From: JACCZX01 sp040003315
GTDB taxonomy: Bacteria > Pseudomonadota > Gammaproteobacteria > Burkholderiales > Burkholderiaceae_F
Assembly: GCA_040003315.1 (NCBI GenBank)
Contig: JBDUCU010000084.1
Coordinates: 1-12,431, forward strand
Length of the DNA stretch: 12,431 nucleotides
Direction of reading: 5' to 3'
Below are positions 1-7,350 of the stretch, piece by piece. The translations under genes were made by a program, and so were the position numbers. Positions within the stretch are counted from its first letter, which is position 1, and the number at the start of each line of letters is the position of its first letter. Under the pieces are notes generated by a model. That model did no database searches, had not been told where the DNA came from, and saw only the letters and a program-made list of their open reading frames with translations.

Positions 1-1
1 G

Positions 2-322
2 CGCAAGCTCAGGATCGACGAGCTGCCGCAACTGTTCAATGTATTGAGCGGGGAGATGAGTCTGGTAGGGCCGCGGCCCGAACGCCCCTCGTTCGTGGCC
101 GGACTCAAGGAGCAGCTTCGGTTTTACGACGTTCGGCACAGCATCAAGCCCGGTGTCACGGGCTGGGCGCAGATCAGGTACCCGTACGGTTCGTCGGTTG
201 AAGATTCGAAGCGCAAGCTGCAATTCGATCTGTACTACGTCAAGAACCATTCGCTCGCGCTCGATGTGCTGATTCTGGTCGAGACGGTACGCGTCGTGCT
301 CTTTGGCGAGGGCGCACAGTAG
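2..322 (+). CDS. XrtA-system undecaprenyl-phosphate sugar transferase (3' end only)
   Basis: This is the C-terminal part of a bacterial sugar transferase (the WcaJ/WbaP polyprenyl-phosphate hexose-1-phosphate transferase fold). It transfers a sugar phosphate from a nucleotide sugar to undecaprenyl phosphate at the inner membrane, which starts assembly of the repeat unit. The reading frame is open from base 2, so the gene begins upstream of the window. The visible 106 residues begin with the signature RKLRIDELPQLFNVLSGEMS, followed by LVGPRPERP, the hallmark of this family. Further on are GVTGWAQIRYPYG and a C-terminal hydrophobic helix, HSLALDVLILVETVRVVLFG. The tail and the following genes fit the TIGR03013 (XrtA/PEP-CTERM) subgroup. 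The identity of the sugar cannot be read from this fragment. The stop is TAG at 320-322, and no terminator is visible after it. Confidence 0.93.
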   Translation, partial: RKLRIDELPQLFNVLSGEMSLVGPRPERPSFVAGLKEQLRFYDVRHSIKPGVTGWAQIRYPYGSSVEDSKRKLQFDLYYVKNHSLALDVLILVETVRVVLFGEGAQ

Positions 323-447
323 CGGTTGGCGACGCCGCGATGGCCTTGGCCAGGGCGATGTAATAGACTGGTTTGCCCTCGGATATCAATAACTACGAGT
401 GCAAGTCGGGCTCTGGACCGCGCTAAAAGGAACTTGAAGGAACGACG
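323..447 (+). other. 125-bp gap between sugar transferase and export lipoprotein genes
   Basis: This is the longest non-coding stretch in the window and the most likely place for a promoter or processing site inside the cluster. I searched it by eye and found no good sigma-70 -35/-10 pair, no clear sigma-54 TGGC/TGC pair and no hairpin followed by a T run. A short TGGCC-TT-GGCCA palindrome at 341-352 has too small a loop to be a convincing hairpin. The only firm element is the ribosome binding site just before the next gene. Read-through from the upstream gene is therefore possible. Confidence 0.5.
436..441 (+). promoter_or_regulatory. Ribosome binding site for the export lipoprotein gene
   Basis: GAAGGA lies 6 bases before the ATG at 448. 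It fits the Shine-Dalgarno consensus and supports that start. The resulting N terminus is a lipoprotein signal peptide of normal length. Confidence 0.75.
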
Positions 448-1062
448 ATGTTGAAGGCAAAAACTTGGGTGAGCGGGTTCGCGGTCTTGGTGGCGTCTTT
501 GGTCGCGGCCTGTTCGAGCAACCAATATCCCCCGGCACCCGTATCCGCCGCTACTCCGGACTATCGGTACGTCATTGGGCCGCTTGACACGGTCAACGTG
601 GTTGTCTGGCGCAATCCTGAGCTATCGGGCTCAGTATCCGTGCGGCCGGACGGCCGCATTTCGACGCCGCTCGCCGAGGATATCCAGGCGCTGGGTCGCA
701 ATCCCGCCGAGCTCGCGCGCGATCTGGAGCGAGCGCTGGGCAAATACATTCGCGATCCACAGGTCACCGTGATGGTGACCAATTTCGCCGGCGCATCGAA
801 TGAACAAATCAGGATCATCGGCGAAGCGGCCAAACCGCAGGCGATTCCGTACCGCCAAAACATGACGTTGCTCGATGTAATCATTTTGGTGGGCGGCCTG
901 ACCGACTTTGCCGATGGTAATCGCGCAGTGCTGGTACGCGGTGCCGAAAAAGGCAAGCAATACAGCGTGCGGCTTGCCGACCTCGTGCGTCGCGGCGATA
1001 TTTCAGCCAACGTCGACGTACGACCCGGTGACGTACTGATCATTCCGCAGAGTTGGTTCTGA
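448..1062 (+). CDS. XrtA-system polysaccharide export lipoprotein (Wza/GumB family)
   Basis: This is an outer-membrane polysaccharide export protein that, by family knowledge, oligomerises into the channel for the EPS chain. The product is 204 aa. It has a lipoprotein signal peptide with a hydrophobic stretch at about residues 10-20 and the lipobox V19-A20-A21-C22. Cys22 would be lipidated, and Ser at +2 predicts outer-membrane sorting. The Poly_export domain covers about residues 39-110 (YVIGPLDTVNVVVWRNPEL, then VRPDGRISTPL and IRDPQVTVMV). An SLBB-like domain follows at about 120-200 (IRIIGEAAKPQAIPY, LDVIILVGGLTDFADGNRA). The protein ends DVLIIPQSWF, which fits the short TIGR03027 type found beside XrtA; it lacks the long C-terminal region of E. 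coli Wza. The start is ATG with a good ribosome binding site. Its partners are the chain-length protein and kinase encoded directly downstream. Confidence 0.95.
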   Translation: MLKAKTWVSGFAVLVASLVAACSSNQYPPAPVSAATPDYRYVIGPLDTVNVVVWRNPELSGSVSVRPDGRISTPLAEDIQALGRNPAELARDLERALGKYIRDPQVTVMVTNFAGASNEQIRIIGEAAKPQAIPYRQNMTLLDVIILVGGLTDFADGNRAVLVRGAEKGKQYSVRLADLVRRGDISANVDVRPGDVLIIPQSWF

Positions 1063-1080
1063 CCATCGGGTCTCGAGGTG

Positions 1081-1096
1081 GCGCGGTGCGCCGCGC
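1081..1096 (+). repeat. Short GC-only inverted repeat in the 60-bp gap before the chain-length gene
   Basis: GCGCGG (1081-1086) and CCGCGC (1091-1096) are perfect inverted copies around a TGCG loop. An alternative pairing, GGCGC/GCGCC at 1080-1084 and 1088-1092, overlaps it. No T run follows, so it does not look like an intrinsic terminator. In mRNA it could protect an upstream end or tune expression of the next gene. Chance is a real alternative in such GC-rich DNA. Confidence 0.3.
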
Positions 1097-1122
1097 GCGC
1101 GTGCGCCATACAGGTGTGATCG

Positions 1123-2679
1123 ATGAATGAACTTGTCCAGCAAGTTTCGAGCGTGTCCGGTGAGATCTGGCGCCGGCGGTGGATCGGTCTGGCTGTCGCG
1201 TGGCTGATTGCGATTGCCGGTGGCGTTGCACTGTGGCGCACTCCCGACCGGTACGAAGCGACTGCGCGTGTTTACGTCGATACGCAAACCGTTCTGAAGC
1301 CGCTGATGGCCGGCCTCGCAGTGCAGCCGAATATCGATGAGCAGATTGGCATGCTTGCACGCACGATCATCGCGCGGCCCAATATAGAAAAGATCATGCA
1401 CAGCTCGAACATGGACGTCGCAACGACATCCCAGGTCGAGCGCGACTCGATGGTCGATCAGCTGACGCGCCGCATTCGGTTCACCGGCAGCGGGCGTGAA
1501 AACATCTACACGATCGCCTACCAGGACACGGATCCCGACCGTTCGAAGCGTGTCGTGCAGGATCTGCTGTCGCTGTTTGTCGAAGCAGGCCTGGGCAACA
1601 AGCGCCGCGACAGCGAAGCCGCGCGCCGCTTCATCGATGAGCAAATCAAGGGTTATGAGCACAAGCTTGCCGAGGCAGAAAATCGGTTGAAGGATTTCAA
1701 GCTCAGGAATCTGGAGTTCACCAGCGGCACCGGGCAGGATTACTTCACGCGGATGAGCCTATTATCTGAGGAGGCCGCCAAGGTGCGCCTGGAACTGCGC
1801 GCGGCCGAACAGACACGCGACGCGTATCGCCGCGAGCTGGCGGGAGAAGACCCGGTGATGTTGCCGGATGTGGGCGTCACGCCCTCGGCAAACGCCAACA
1901 TTTCTGAATTTGACGCTCGGATCGACGTGCAACGCAAGCAGCTCGACGAACTGCTGCGACGCTACACCGACCAGCATCCCGATGTGCTTGCAACCCGGCG
2001 CCTGCTGGCTCAGCTCGAGGAGCAAAAGAGGCAGGAAACGGAGACCCGTCGCAAACTCGCGGCGCAATCGCCACCGCGCCTGTCGGCGTCGACCAATCCG
2101 GTGTTCCAGCGCATAAAGATCGCGGTCGCCGAGGCCGAGGCCAATATTGCCTCGCTCCGTACGCGCGCCGCTGAAACCGATGCACGCTTGGCGCAGTTGC
2201 GCGCGAGGGCGGGCAAGGCACCCGAGATCGAGGCCGACCTGGCGCAGCTGAACCGGGACTATGACGTGCTGAAGAAGAACTACGAGCAACTGGCTGCGCG
2301 CCGCGAGTCTGCGTCGCTATCAGAGGATGTTGGCTCGGCAGGACTTGCCGAATTTCGCATCATCGACCCGCCGCGCATTTCGCCGTATCCGGTGTACCCG
2401 AATCGATTCGTGCTGATTCCGCTGTTGATCCTGGCAGCGCTCGGTGGCGGAATCGCAGCGAGTTTTGGAATGGCTCGCTTCTTCCCGACATTGCATGGCG
2501 TGGCAGCGGTCAGAGCGTTGACCCATCGACCTGCATTGGGCAGCGTGTCGCTGCTGGAGACACCCGAGCTGATCCGGCGCAGGCGGATTTCGAACACCGC
2601 GTTCACAAGCGCAGTTGCGGCGCTCATCGTGACCTACGGCGCGTGGGTTACGTGGGTCGCCAGCAATGTCAGAAGCTGA
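1123..2679 (+). CDS. XrtA-system polysaccharide chain-length determinant (Wzz/PCP family)
   Basis: This is an inner-membrane co-polymerase that sets EPS chain length and works with the tyrosine autokinase encoded next. The product is 518 aa. The Wzz domain starts with a transmembrane segment at about residues 20-38 and continues with YEATARVYVDTQTVLKPLM. A long periplasmic region is rich in heptad-like charged and Leu/Ala residues (about 165-240, 265-315 and 333-395) and is predicted coiled coil. The conserved PPRISPYPVYPNR stretch leads into a second membrane segment (about 428-449). A third hydrophobic segment lies near the C terminus (about 493-513), as I recall for TIGR03007 proteins. There is no fused kinase domain. 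The start is ATG 1123, with AGGTG at 1112-1116. An in-frame TGA at 1117-1119 rules out a longer N terminus. Its stop lies 9 bp before the proposed start of the kinase gene. Confidence 0.95.
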   Translation: MNELVQQVSSVSGEIWRRRWIGLAVAWLIAIAGGVALWRTPDRYEATARVYVDTQTVLKPLMAGLAVQPNIDEQIGMLARTIIARPNIEKIMHSSNMDVATTSQVERDSMVDQLTRRIRFTGSGRENIYTIAYQDTDPDRSKRVVQDLLSLFVEAGLGNKRRDSEAARRFIDEQIKGYEHKLAEAENRLKDFKLRNLEFTSGTGQDYFTRMSLLSEEAAKVRLELRAAEQTRDAYRRELAGEDPVMLPDVGVTPSANANISEFDARIDVQRKQLDELLRRYTDQHPDVLATRRLLAQLEEQKRQETETRRKLAAQSPPRLSASTNPVFQRIKIAVAEAEANIASLRTRAAETDARLAQLRARAGKAPEIEADLAQLNRDYDVLKKNYEQLAARRESASLSEDVGSAGLAEFRIIDPPRISPYPVYPNRFVLIPLLILAALGGGIAASFGMARFFPTLHGVAAVRALTHRPALGSVSLLETPELIRRRRISNTAFTSAVAALIVTYGAWVTWVASNVRS

Positions 2680-2683
2680 GGAG
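2678..2683 (+). promoter_or_regulatory. Ribosome binding site that points to a CTG start for the kinase gene
   Basis: GAGGAG overlaps the TGA stop of the chain-length gene (2677-2679) and lies 5 bases before CTG at 2689-2691. It is among the strongest Shine-Dalgarno matches in the window. No ATG, GTG or TTG lies at a suitable distance in the kinase frame, so this site decides the start. Confidence 0.65.
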
Positions 2684-2688
2684 CTGCC

Positions 2689-3603
2689 CTGAACACAATC
2701 GAACAAGCTGCGCGACGGCTGGCGCAATTGAGAAGCGCGGGTGTCGATGCGCCGGCAGCCGATGCTGCGCCTGCGGCAACGGCTGTCGAGTTGGATCGTG
2801 CGAGCGCCGTGTTGGACGCAGAAGCTGCCGGGGCTTTACCGGCAAGCGCCGCTCGCGCGCGGTTGAATCGACCGTTGCCGGCGGAGTCTGTCGAGATCGA
2901 CCTCGAGCGCTTGACGGGCATGGGGTACATCACCCCCCAGTTGCCCGCGTCGCGCCGTGCCGAAGAATTTCGAATGGTCAAGCGGCCGCTGCTGACGAAC
3001 GCGCGCGGAGATTCAGCCGCGCCGGTTCTACACGCCAACCGGGTGATGGTGACCAGTGCGCTGGCGCGTGAGGGCAAGACGTTCGTGTCGGTCAATCTGG
3101 CGTTGAGTATGGCGATGGAGCGCGATACGACGGTGTTGCTGATCGACGCCGACGCCACGCGGCCTGCAGTATTGGAACGACTGGGGCTGCCGGCATCGCG
3201 CGGTTTGCTCGACGCTTTGAGTGATCCGCATGTCGACGTGCAATCGCTGATCCTTGGGACCAACGTCGAGCGTTTCTCGATACTGCCTGCCGGCAACCTG
3301 CAGGCGCAGGCAACCGAGCTCCTTGCAAGCGGGCGTATGAGCGCGCTCGTCAAGGAGCTGGCGTCGCGCATTCCTAACCGGGTCCTTGTTTTCGATGCGC
3401 CGCCACTGCTCGGTTCTACCGAATCGCGCGTACTTGCTGCGCACATGGGCCAGATCGTGCTCGTTATTGAGGCAGATCGCACGCCCCAGCGTCAGGTCAT
3501 CGACGCTCTGGCGGCCCTCGAGAATTGCCCGGTCGTCATGACGCTGCTGAACAAGGCGTCATCCTCTGAGGCGGGCTCGTATTACGGTTCCCGCACCATC
3601 TAG
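2689..3603 (+). CDS. XrtA-associated tyrosine autokinase (BY-kinase/CpsD-like ATPase)
   Basis: This is a cytoplasmic P-loop ATPase of the MinD/Mrp-like BY-kinase group. By family knowledge it autophosphorylates on C-terminal tyrosines and regulates polymerisation with its Wzz partner, encoded just upstream. From CTG 2689 the product is 304 aa and starts MNTIEQAARRLAQLRSAG, the usual kind of N terminus for TIGR03018 proteins. A later in-frame TTG at 2728 would remove that helix and has no good ribosome binding site. An Ala/Pro-rich linker (about 20-60) leads to the kinase domain. Visible motifs are Walker A at 124-131 (ALAREGKT, Lys130), Walker A' LLIDAD at 150-155 and Walker B VFDAPP around Asp236. 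The usual Pro-Gly before EGKT is Ala-Arg here, but the consensus still fits. The tail has only two tyrosines (299 and 300). The alternative, a plain ParA-like protein, is unlikely in this context. Confidence 0.92.
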   Translation: MNTIEQAARRLAQLRSAGVDAPAADAAPAATAVELDRASAVLDAEAAGALPASAARARLNRPLPAESVEIDLERLTGMGYITPQLPASRRAEEFRMVKRPLLTNARGDSAAPVLHANRVMVTSALAREGKTFVSVNLALSMAMERDTTVLLIDADATRPAVLERLGLPASRGLLDALSDPHVDVQSLILGTNVERFSILPAGNLQAQATELLASGRMSALVKELASRIPNRVLVFDAPPLLGSTESRVLAAHMGQIVLVIEADRTPQRQVIDALAALENCPVVMTLLNKASSSEAGSYYGSRTI

Positions 3604-3609
3604 GGCATC

Positions 3610-5157
3610 GTGCAAGCGCTCATGACCGGCGGCACCGTGGCCGCCGCCATTCGAACATTCGGCTTGGTGGCGGCCGGGGGTCTCGCGCTCGTATGCGCCG
3701 GCCCGGCGATGGCACAGCGCTGGACAATCGAACCGAGCATCGCAACGCAGGCAACACTGACCAACAACGCGAACTACGAGTCCGGAACGCAAAGCGAGGC
3801 GGATCTCATAGTGAATGTCTTTCCCGCCGTAAGCTTTACCCGCGATGGACCACGCCTGAAAATAAGAGGCTCGGCCGGTCTGAACGTGATCGGCTATGCG
3901 GACGGCTCGCAATCGAACCGCATCCAGCCGCGCGCCGACATCCTGGCCAACCTGGAGGCGATCGATCGATTGCTCTACGTCGAAGCCGCCTTGGTTGCGA
4001 ATCAGGAGTGGCTCAATCCATTCTTGGCGCAAGACGACACGGCATCGACGTCCAACCGGTACACCTATATTCAGAGCCGTATTTCGCCGTATATCCAGGG
4101 TGGGACCGGAACGGACTGGCGATACCTGATCCGTAGCGACAATTCCTATACGCAGACGACGCAGGGCGGAGGCACGCTGGCCGATGCTTACTTCGGCCGC
4201 CACGTGGCTGAGATCGTGCGCCTTCCGACGCCAGGCGGCGCGTCACTGCGTGTACAGCGGGAGATCACCCGTTTCGATCGCTCGGGCGACTCCGAGCAGC
4301 GGCTCGATCTCGCGCTGGCGCGACTGACCTATGCATTCGCTCCGCATCTGACCGCGAGTCTGCGCGGGGGCTACGAACAAACCAATTACACGTCGAGCGA
4401 CACATCGGGATCGTTCTACGGCGTTGATCTGGCTTGGTCGACTCCGCACAGCTCGCTGGGCGGCTTCTGGGAGAACCGCTTTTTCGGACCGAGCTACCAA
4501 GCGGATGTCTCTACCCGGCAACGTCGACTTGCACTCAACTTATCGGCGACGCGTTCGATCACGACCTATCCGGAGCTGATCCTGCAGCTGCCGATCACGG
4601 GGAACGTATCAAGCTTGCTGAATGCAATTCTGGTCGCGCGCTTTCCAGATCCGATCGAGCGAGCCCAGCAGGTGCGTGATCTGCTCGAACGTCAGGGCTT
4701 GCCCAACTCGCTGCCGAATGGCGTCAACATCTATTCACAAGGGGTCAACGTCGTCACCTCGGGGTCGGGCACATTCGCATTGACGGGAGTGCGCAACACG
4801 CTGGCACTGACGATCTACTACGTGCGGACCACGTTGCTGCCCGATGCCGCGATCCCTCCAACCTTCATCACGTTTAACAACAACATTCAGAAAGGGGTCT
4901 CGCTTTCGCTCGGTCATCGATTGAATGCGCTGACAACACTGAATACGACAGCCACCCGCTTGCAAGTGCGCGGCTTCGATCAGTCGGCGGGCACCCATAG
5001 TGATCAATACAGACTGCAGGTTCAGGCGACGCAGAAATTGACGCCGCACAGCAGTGCGTTTATCGGTGCGCGCTATCAGCAACAGGATGCAAACTCCGGT
5101 GGAATTCGCGATGCGAACGAGACGGCTATCTTTGTTGGGCTGTTTTACCGACTGTAG
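3610..5157 (+). CDS. PEP-CTERM-associated outer-membrane beta-barrel protein (TIGR03016-like)
   Basis: This is a predicted outer-membrane protein of the type found in XrtA EPS loci, probably part of the export route; its exact role is not established. The product is 515 aa from GTG 3610, which has AGGG at 3602-3605. ATG 3622 is an equally sensible start (511 aa) but has a poor ribosome binding site. A signal peptide has its hydrophobic core at about residues 17-31 and the cleavage motif AMA-Q after residue 35. The mature protein opens WTIEPSIATQATLTNNANYE and continues with alternating polar and hydrophobic strands rich in Tyr, Thr, Asn and Arg, typical of a barrel. A less strand-like insert at about 330-375 (FPDPIERAQQVRDLL, GLPNSLPNGVN) interrupts it. 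The C terminus is VGLFYRL, so the last residue is Leu rather than the usual aromatic. It sits 6 bp after the kinase gene and 8 bp before the ATPase gene. Confidence 0.88.
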   Translation: MQALMTGGTVAAAIRTFGLVAAGGLALVCAGPAMAQRWTIEPSIATQATLTNNANYESGTQSEADLIVNVFPAVSFTRDGPRLKIRGSAGLNVIGYADGSQSNRIQPRADILANLEAIDRLLYVEAALVANQEWLNPFLAQDDTASTSNRYTYIQSRISPYIQGGTGTDWRYLIRSDNSYTQTTQGGGTLADAYFGRHVAEIVRLPTPGGASLRVQREITRFDRSGDSEQRLDLALARLTYAFAPHLTASLRGGYEQTNYTSSDTSGSFYGVDLAWSTPHSSLGGFWENRFFGPSYQADVSTRQRRLALNLSATRSITTYPELILQLPITGNVSSLLNAILVARFPDPIERAQQVRDLLERQGLPNSLPNGVNIYSQGVNVVTSGSGTFALTGVRNTLALTIYYVRTTLLPDAAIPPTFITFNNNIQKGVSLSLGHRLNALTTLNTTATRLQVRGFDQSAGTHSDQYRLQVQATQKLTPHSSAFIGARYQQQDANSGGIRDANETAIFVGLFYRL

Positions 5158-5165
5158 GTCATGCC

Positions 5166-6200
5166 ATGTACGAAGACTTCTACAGACTGACGGGAAAACC
5201 GTTTCAACTCAGTCCCGATCCCGCGTTCTACTTCGGCAGCAAGGGGCATAACAGCGCGTTCTCGTACCTGAAGTACGGCGTCTATCAGGGCGAGGGTTTT
5301 CTCGTGATTACCGGCGATATCGGCACCGGCAAGACCACGCTGGTGCGAGCGCTGCTCAATGAGCTGCATTCGGGAGAGGTGGTCGCCGCACAAATCGTCA
5401 GCACTCAGCTGGATGCCGACGACCTGCTGCGTGCGGTGGCCGCTGCATTCGGCATCAGCACGCGGGTGGATGGAAAGGCGCACCTGATCTCCACGATCGA
5501 GGCCTTCCTGCTGACGACATTCCAGAGCGGCAAACGCGCTCTGCTGATCGTCGACGAGGCCCAGAACCTCGGCGCGCGCTCGCTCGAAGAGTTGCGCATG
5601 CTTTCCAATTTCCAGTGCGGCGACCATGCACTGATGCAGAGTTTCCTGATCGGTCAACCCGAGTTGCGCATGCTGATGCGCTCGCCGCTGATGGAGCAGT
5701 TTCGTCAGCGCGTGATCGCTTCGTATCACCTCGGCCCTCTTGACCAGCCAGACACGCGCGCGTACGTCGAACATCGACTCGCCCACGTCGGATGGACGGC
5801 AGACCCGGCTTTCGAGGCGGATGCATTTGCTGAAATCCATCGTGCAACAGGCGGTGTCCCGCGCCGAATCAACACGCTTGTGAATCGCGTTCTATTGGCG
5901 GGGTACTTGGGCGAGAAACACGTGATTACGCGCGCCGACATTGCCGCCGCGAGTGCCGAGATCGCAAACGAGACAGGCGCAACTCTGGAGAAGGCGCCGC
6001 CGCCCGCACCGGGTGCGAAGTCGGGTACGGGGACAGGCCGGATCGGCGCGCGGCCGCTTGCTGCGATCACCGACAGGATCGAGCAGCTGGAACACAACGT
6101 CGATGGGTTGTTGAACGTGGTGCGCGGCATCGTCGAGCCGGAACGTGCTTTGCCGGACGAAGAGACTCGCGGGCCTGCTCGATCGTCCAAGGGCAGGTGA
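5166..6200 (+). CDS. XrtA-associated AAA ATPase (ExeA/GspA-like)
   Basis: This cytoplasmic ATPase resembles ExeA/GspA, which helps place secretin complexes in type II secretion. The homologues beside XrtA (TIGR03015) are assumed to energise or assemble part of the EPS export apparatus, but this is unproven. The product is 344 aa. It starts MYEDFYRLTGKPFQLSPDP, the classic ExeA-type N terminus. Walker A is GDIGTGKTT at 50-58 (Lys56) and Walker B is LLIVDEAQN with Asp130-Glu131. FLIGQPELR (about 160-168) and GGVPRRIN (about 229-236) fit the later AAA motifs. No periplasmic peptidoglycan-binding domain is present. After about residue 275 comes a Pro/Gly-rich linker and a short amphipathic helix at about 298-325 (ITDRIEQLEHNVDGLLNVV). 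ATG 5166 is preceded by AGG at 5156-5158; ATG 5161 is in the wrong frame. Confidence 0.94.
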   Translation: MYEDFYRLTGKPFQLSPDPAFYFGSKGHNSAFSYLKYGVYQGEGFLVITGDIGTGKTTLVRALLNELHSGEVVAAQIVSTQLDADDLLRAVAAAFGISTRVDGKAHLISTIEAFLLTTFQSGKRALLIVDEAQNLGARSLEELRMLSNFQCGDHALMQSFLIGQPELRMLMRSPLMEQFRQRVIASYHLGPLDQPDTRAYVEHRLAHVGWTADPAFEADAFAEIHRATGGVPRRINTLVNRVLLAGYLGEKHVITRADIAAASAEIANETGATLEKAPPPAPGAKSGTGTGRIGARPLAAITDRIEQLEHNVDGLLNVVRGIVEPERALPDEETRGPARSSKGR

Positions 6201-6201
6201 G

Positions 6202-7350
6202 ATGCGACCGCAAGCGCCGATGCTGTGCGTCGTCGGTGCCCGCCCCAACTACATGAAAATGGCACCGTTGCTCAGAGCGTTCCGCTCCCGGAGGGACTTG
6301 CCGCCCGCCTTGTTGGTCCACACCGGGCAGCATTACGACTTCGACTTGAGCGATCGACTTTTCGTCGACCTAGATCTGCCCGCTCCGGAGGTGAATCTCG
6401 AGGTGGGGTCCGCCTCGCATGCAGTGCAGACGGCCGAGGTGATGAAGCGCTTCGAGCCGGTGATCGATCGCTATCAACCGTCGTTCGTGGTGGTTGTCGG
6501 CGATGTGAATTCGACGCTCGCATGCAGCTTGGTCGCCGCAAAGAAGTCGGTGCCCGTCGCACACGTCGAAGCGGGGCTGCGCAGTTATGACCGTTCTATG
6601 CCCGAGGAAGTCAACAGAGTGCTGACCGATCAATTGGCGACGCTGCTGTACACAACAGAGCGCACTGCTCATCGCAACCTGACGCGAGAGGGAATCCCTG
6701 AGGACCGTGTGCACTTCGTCGGAAATTTGATGATCGATTCCTTGCTGGCTGCGCTGCCCAAGAGCATTGCGGCCGCCGAAGTCTTGCAGCGCGCCGGACT
6801 CGACGCCGGCTGGGCCCTTCGACCCAGCGGCTATGCAGCCGTCACGCTGCACCGACCATCGAACGTCGATGATCATCAGACACTATCGCGCATCGTCGAC
6901 ATCGTGTGCGAGGTTGCCGAGCGAATGCCCGTGATCTGGCCCATGCATCCGCGCACGCGTAACAACCTCGAACGTTTCGGATTGAATGCAAGGCTCGAGG
7001 GAAAACCCATTGCAGCTTTGCCGCCGCAAGGTTATCTCGAGATGGTCGGAGTGCTGCGCACTGCGTCGCTGGTCCTGACCGATTCGGGCGGAGTGCAGGA
7101 AGAGACGACAGCCTTGGGGGTGCCTTGCCTGACGATGCGCGCGAACACCGAGCGCCCCATCACGGTCGAGCAGGGAACCAACACACTGGTCGGATCCGAC
7201 CGCGAGTGTGTTCTGGCAGCCGTCGACGAGGTGCTCCGGACTGGAGGTAAGCGGGGCCGGGTTCCCGAGTATTGGGATGGCAAGGCTGCGCCGCGCATTG
7301 CCGAGCACATGGCACACGCGCTGTCGTGGCCCGAAACGGCGTCGCAATGA
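6202..7350 (+). CDS. wecB: UDP-N-acetylglucosamine 2-epimerase, non-hydrolysing
   Basis: The enzyme interconverts UDP-GlcNAc and UDP-ManNAc in the cytoplasm and would supply a ManNAc-type precursor for the EPS. The product is 382 aa, normal for the family. The N-terminal nucleotide-binding half starts CVVGARPNYMKMAPLLRAF. Conserved positions are visible by comparison with E. coli WecB: Lys19 in YMKMAP, Asp101 in GDVNST, Glu123 in HVEAGLRSYD, Glu136 in MPEEVNR and His217 in TLHRPSNV. The C-terminal half has WPMHPRTR, LTDSGGVQEE and RANTERPIT, which bind the UDP moiety in this family. The start is ATG 6202, one base after the ATPase stop. In-frame open sequence continues upstream into the ATPase gene, but no homology-like residues lie there. 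ATG 6220 is a weaker alternative. Other nucleotide sugars are possible substrates; the UDP-GlcNAc call rests on motif similarity. Confidence 0.94.
   Translation: MRPQAPMLCVVGARPNYMKMAPLLRAFRSRRDLPPALLVHTGQHYDFDLSDRLFVDLDLPAPEVNLEVGSASHAVQTAEVMKRFEPVIDRYQPSFVVVVGDVNSTLACSLVAAKKSVPVAHVEAGLRSYDRSMPEEVNRVLTDQLATLLYTTERTAHRNLTREGIPEDRVHFVGNLMIDSLLAALPKSIAAAEVLQRAGLDAGWALRPSGYAAVTLHRPSNVDDHQTLSRIVDIVCEVAERMPVIWPMHPRTRNNLERFGLNARLEGKPIAALPPQGYLEMVGVLRTASLVLTDSGGVQEETTALGVPCLTMRANTERPITVEQGTNTLVGSDRECVLAAVDEVLRTGGKRGRVPEYWDGKAAPRIAEHMAHALSWPETASQ

Noticed and set aside
341..352. TGGCC-TT-GGCCA palindrome as a terminator after the sugar transferase gene
   Set aside because: A two-base loop cannot close a stable hairpin and no T run follows.
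361..366. TAATAG as a possible -10 promoter element
   Set aside because: No -35-like hexamer lies 16-18 bases upstream, so support is too weak.
561..1241. Minus-strand open frame (226 codons) opposite the export lipoprotein gene
   Set aside because: It has a biased shadow composition, no domain-like motif, and spans two well-supported plus-strand genes.
2634..3482. Long minus-strand open frame (282 codons) opposite the kinase gene
   Set aside because: It is Ser/Arg/Ala-rich with no recognisable motif and lies opposite a gene with clear Walker motifs. Such antisense frames are expected in GC-rich coding DNA.
6145..6201. Earlier ATG for the epimerase, inside the ATPase gene
   Set aside because: The extra 19 residues have no family similarity, and ATG 6202 directly follows the ATPase stop and gives a normal WecB length.
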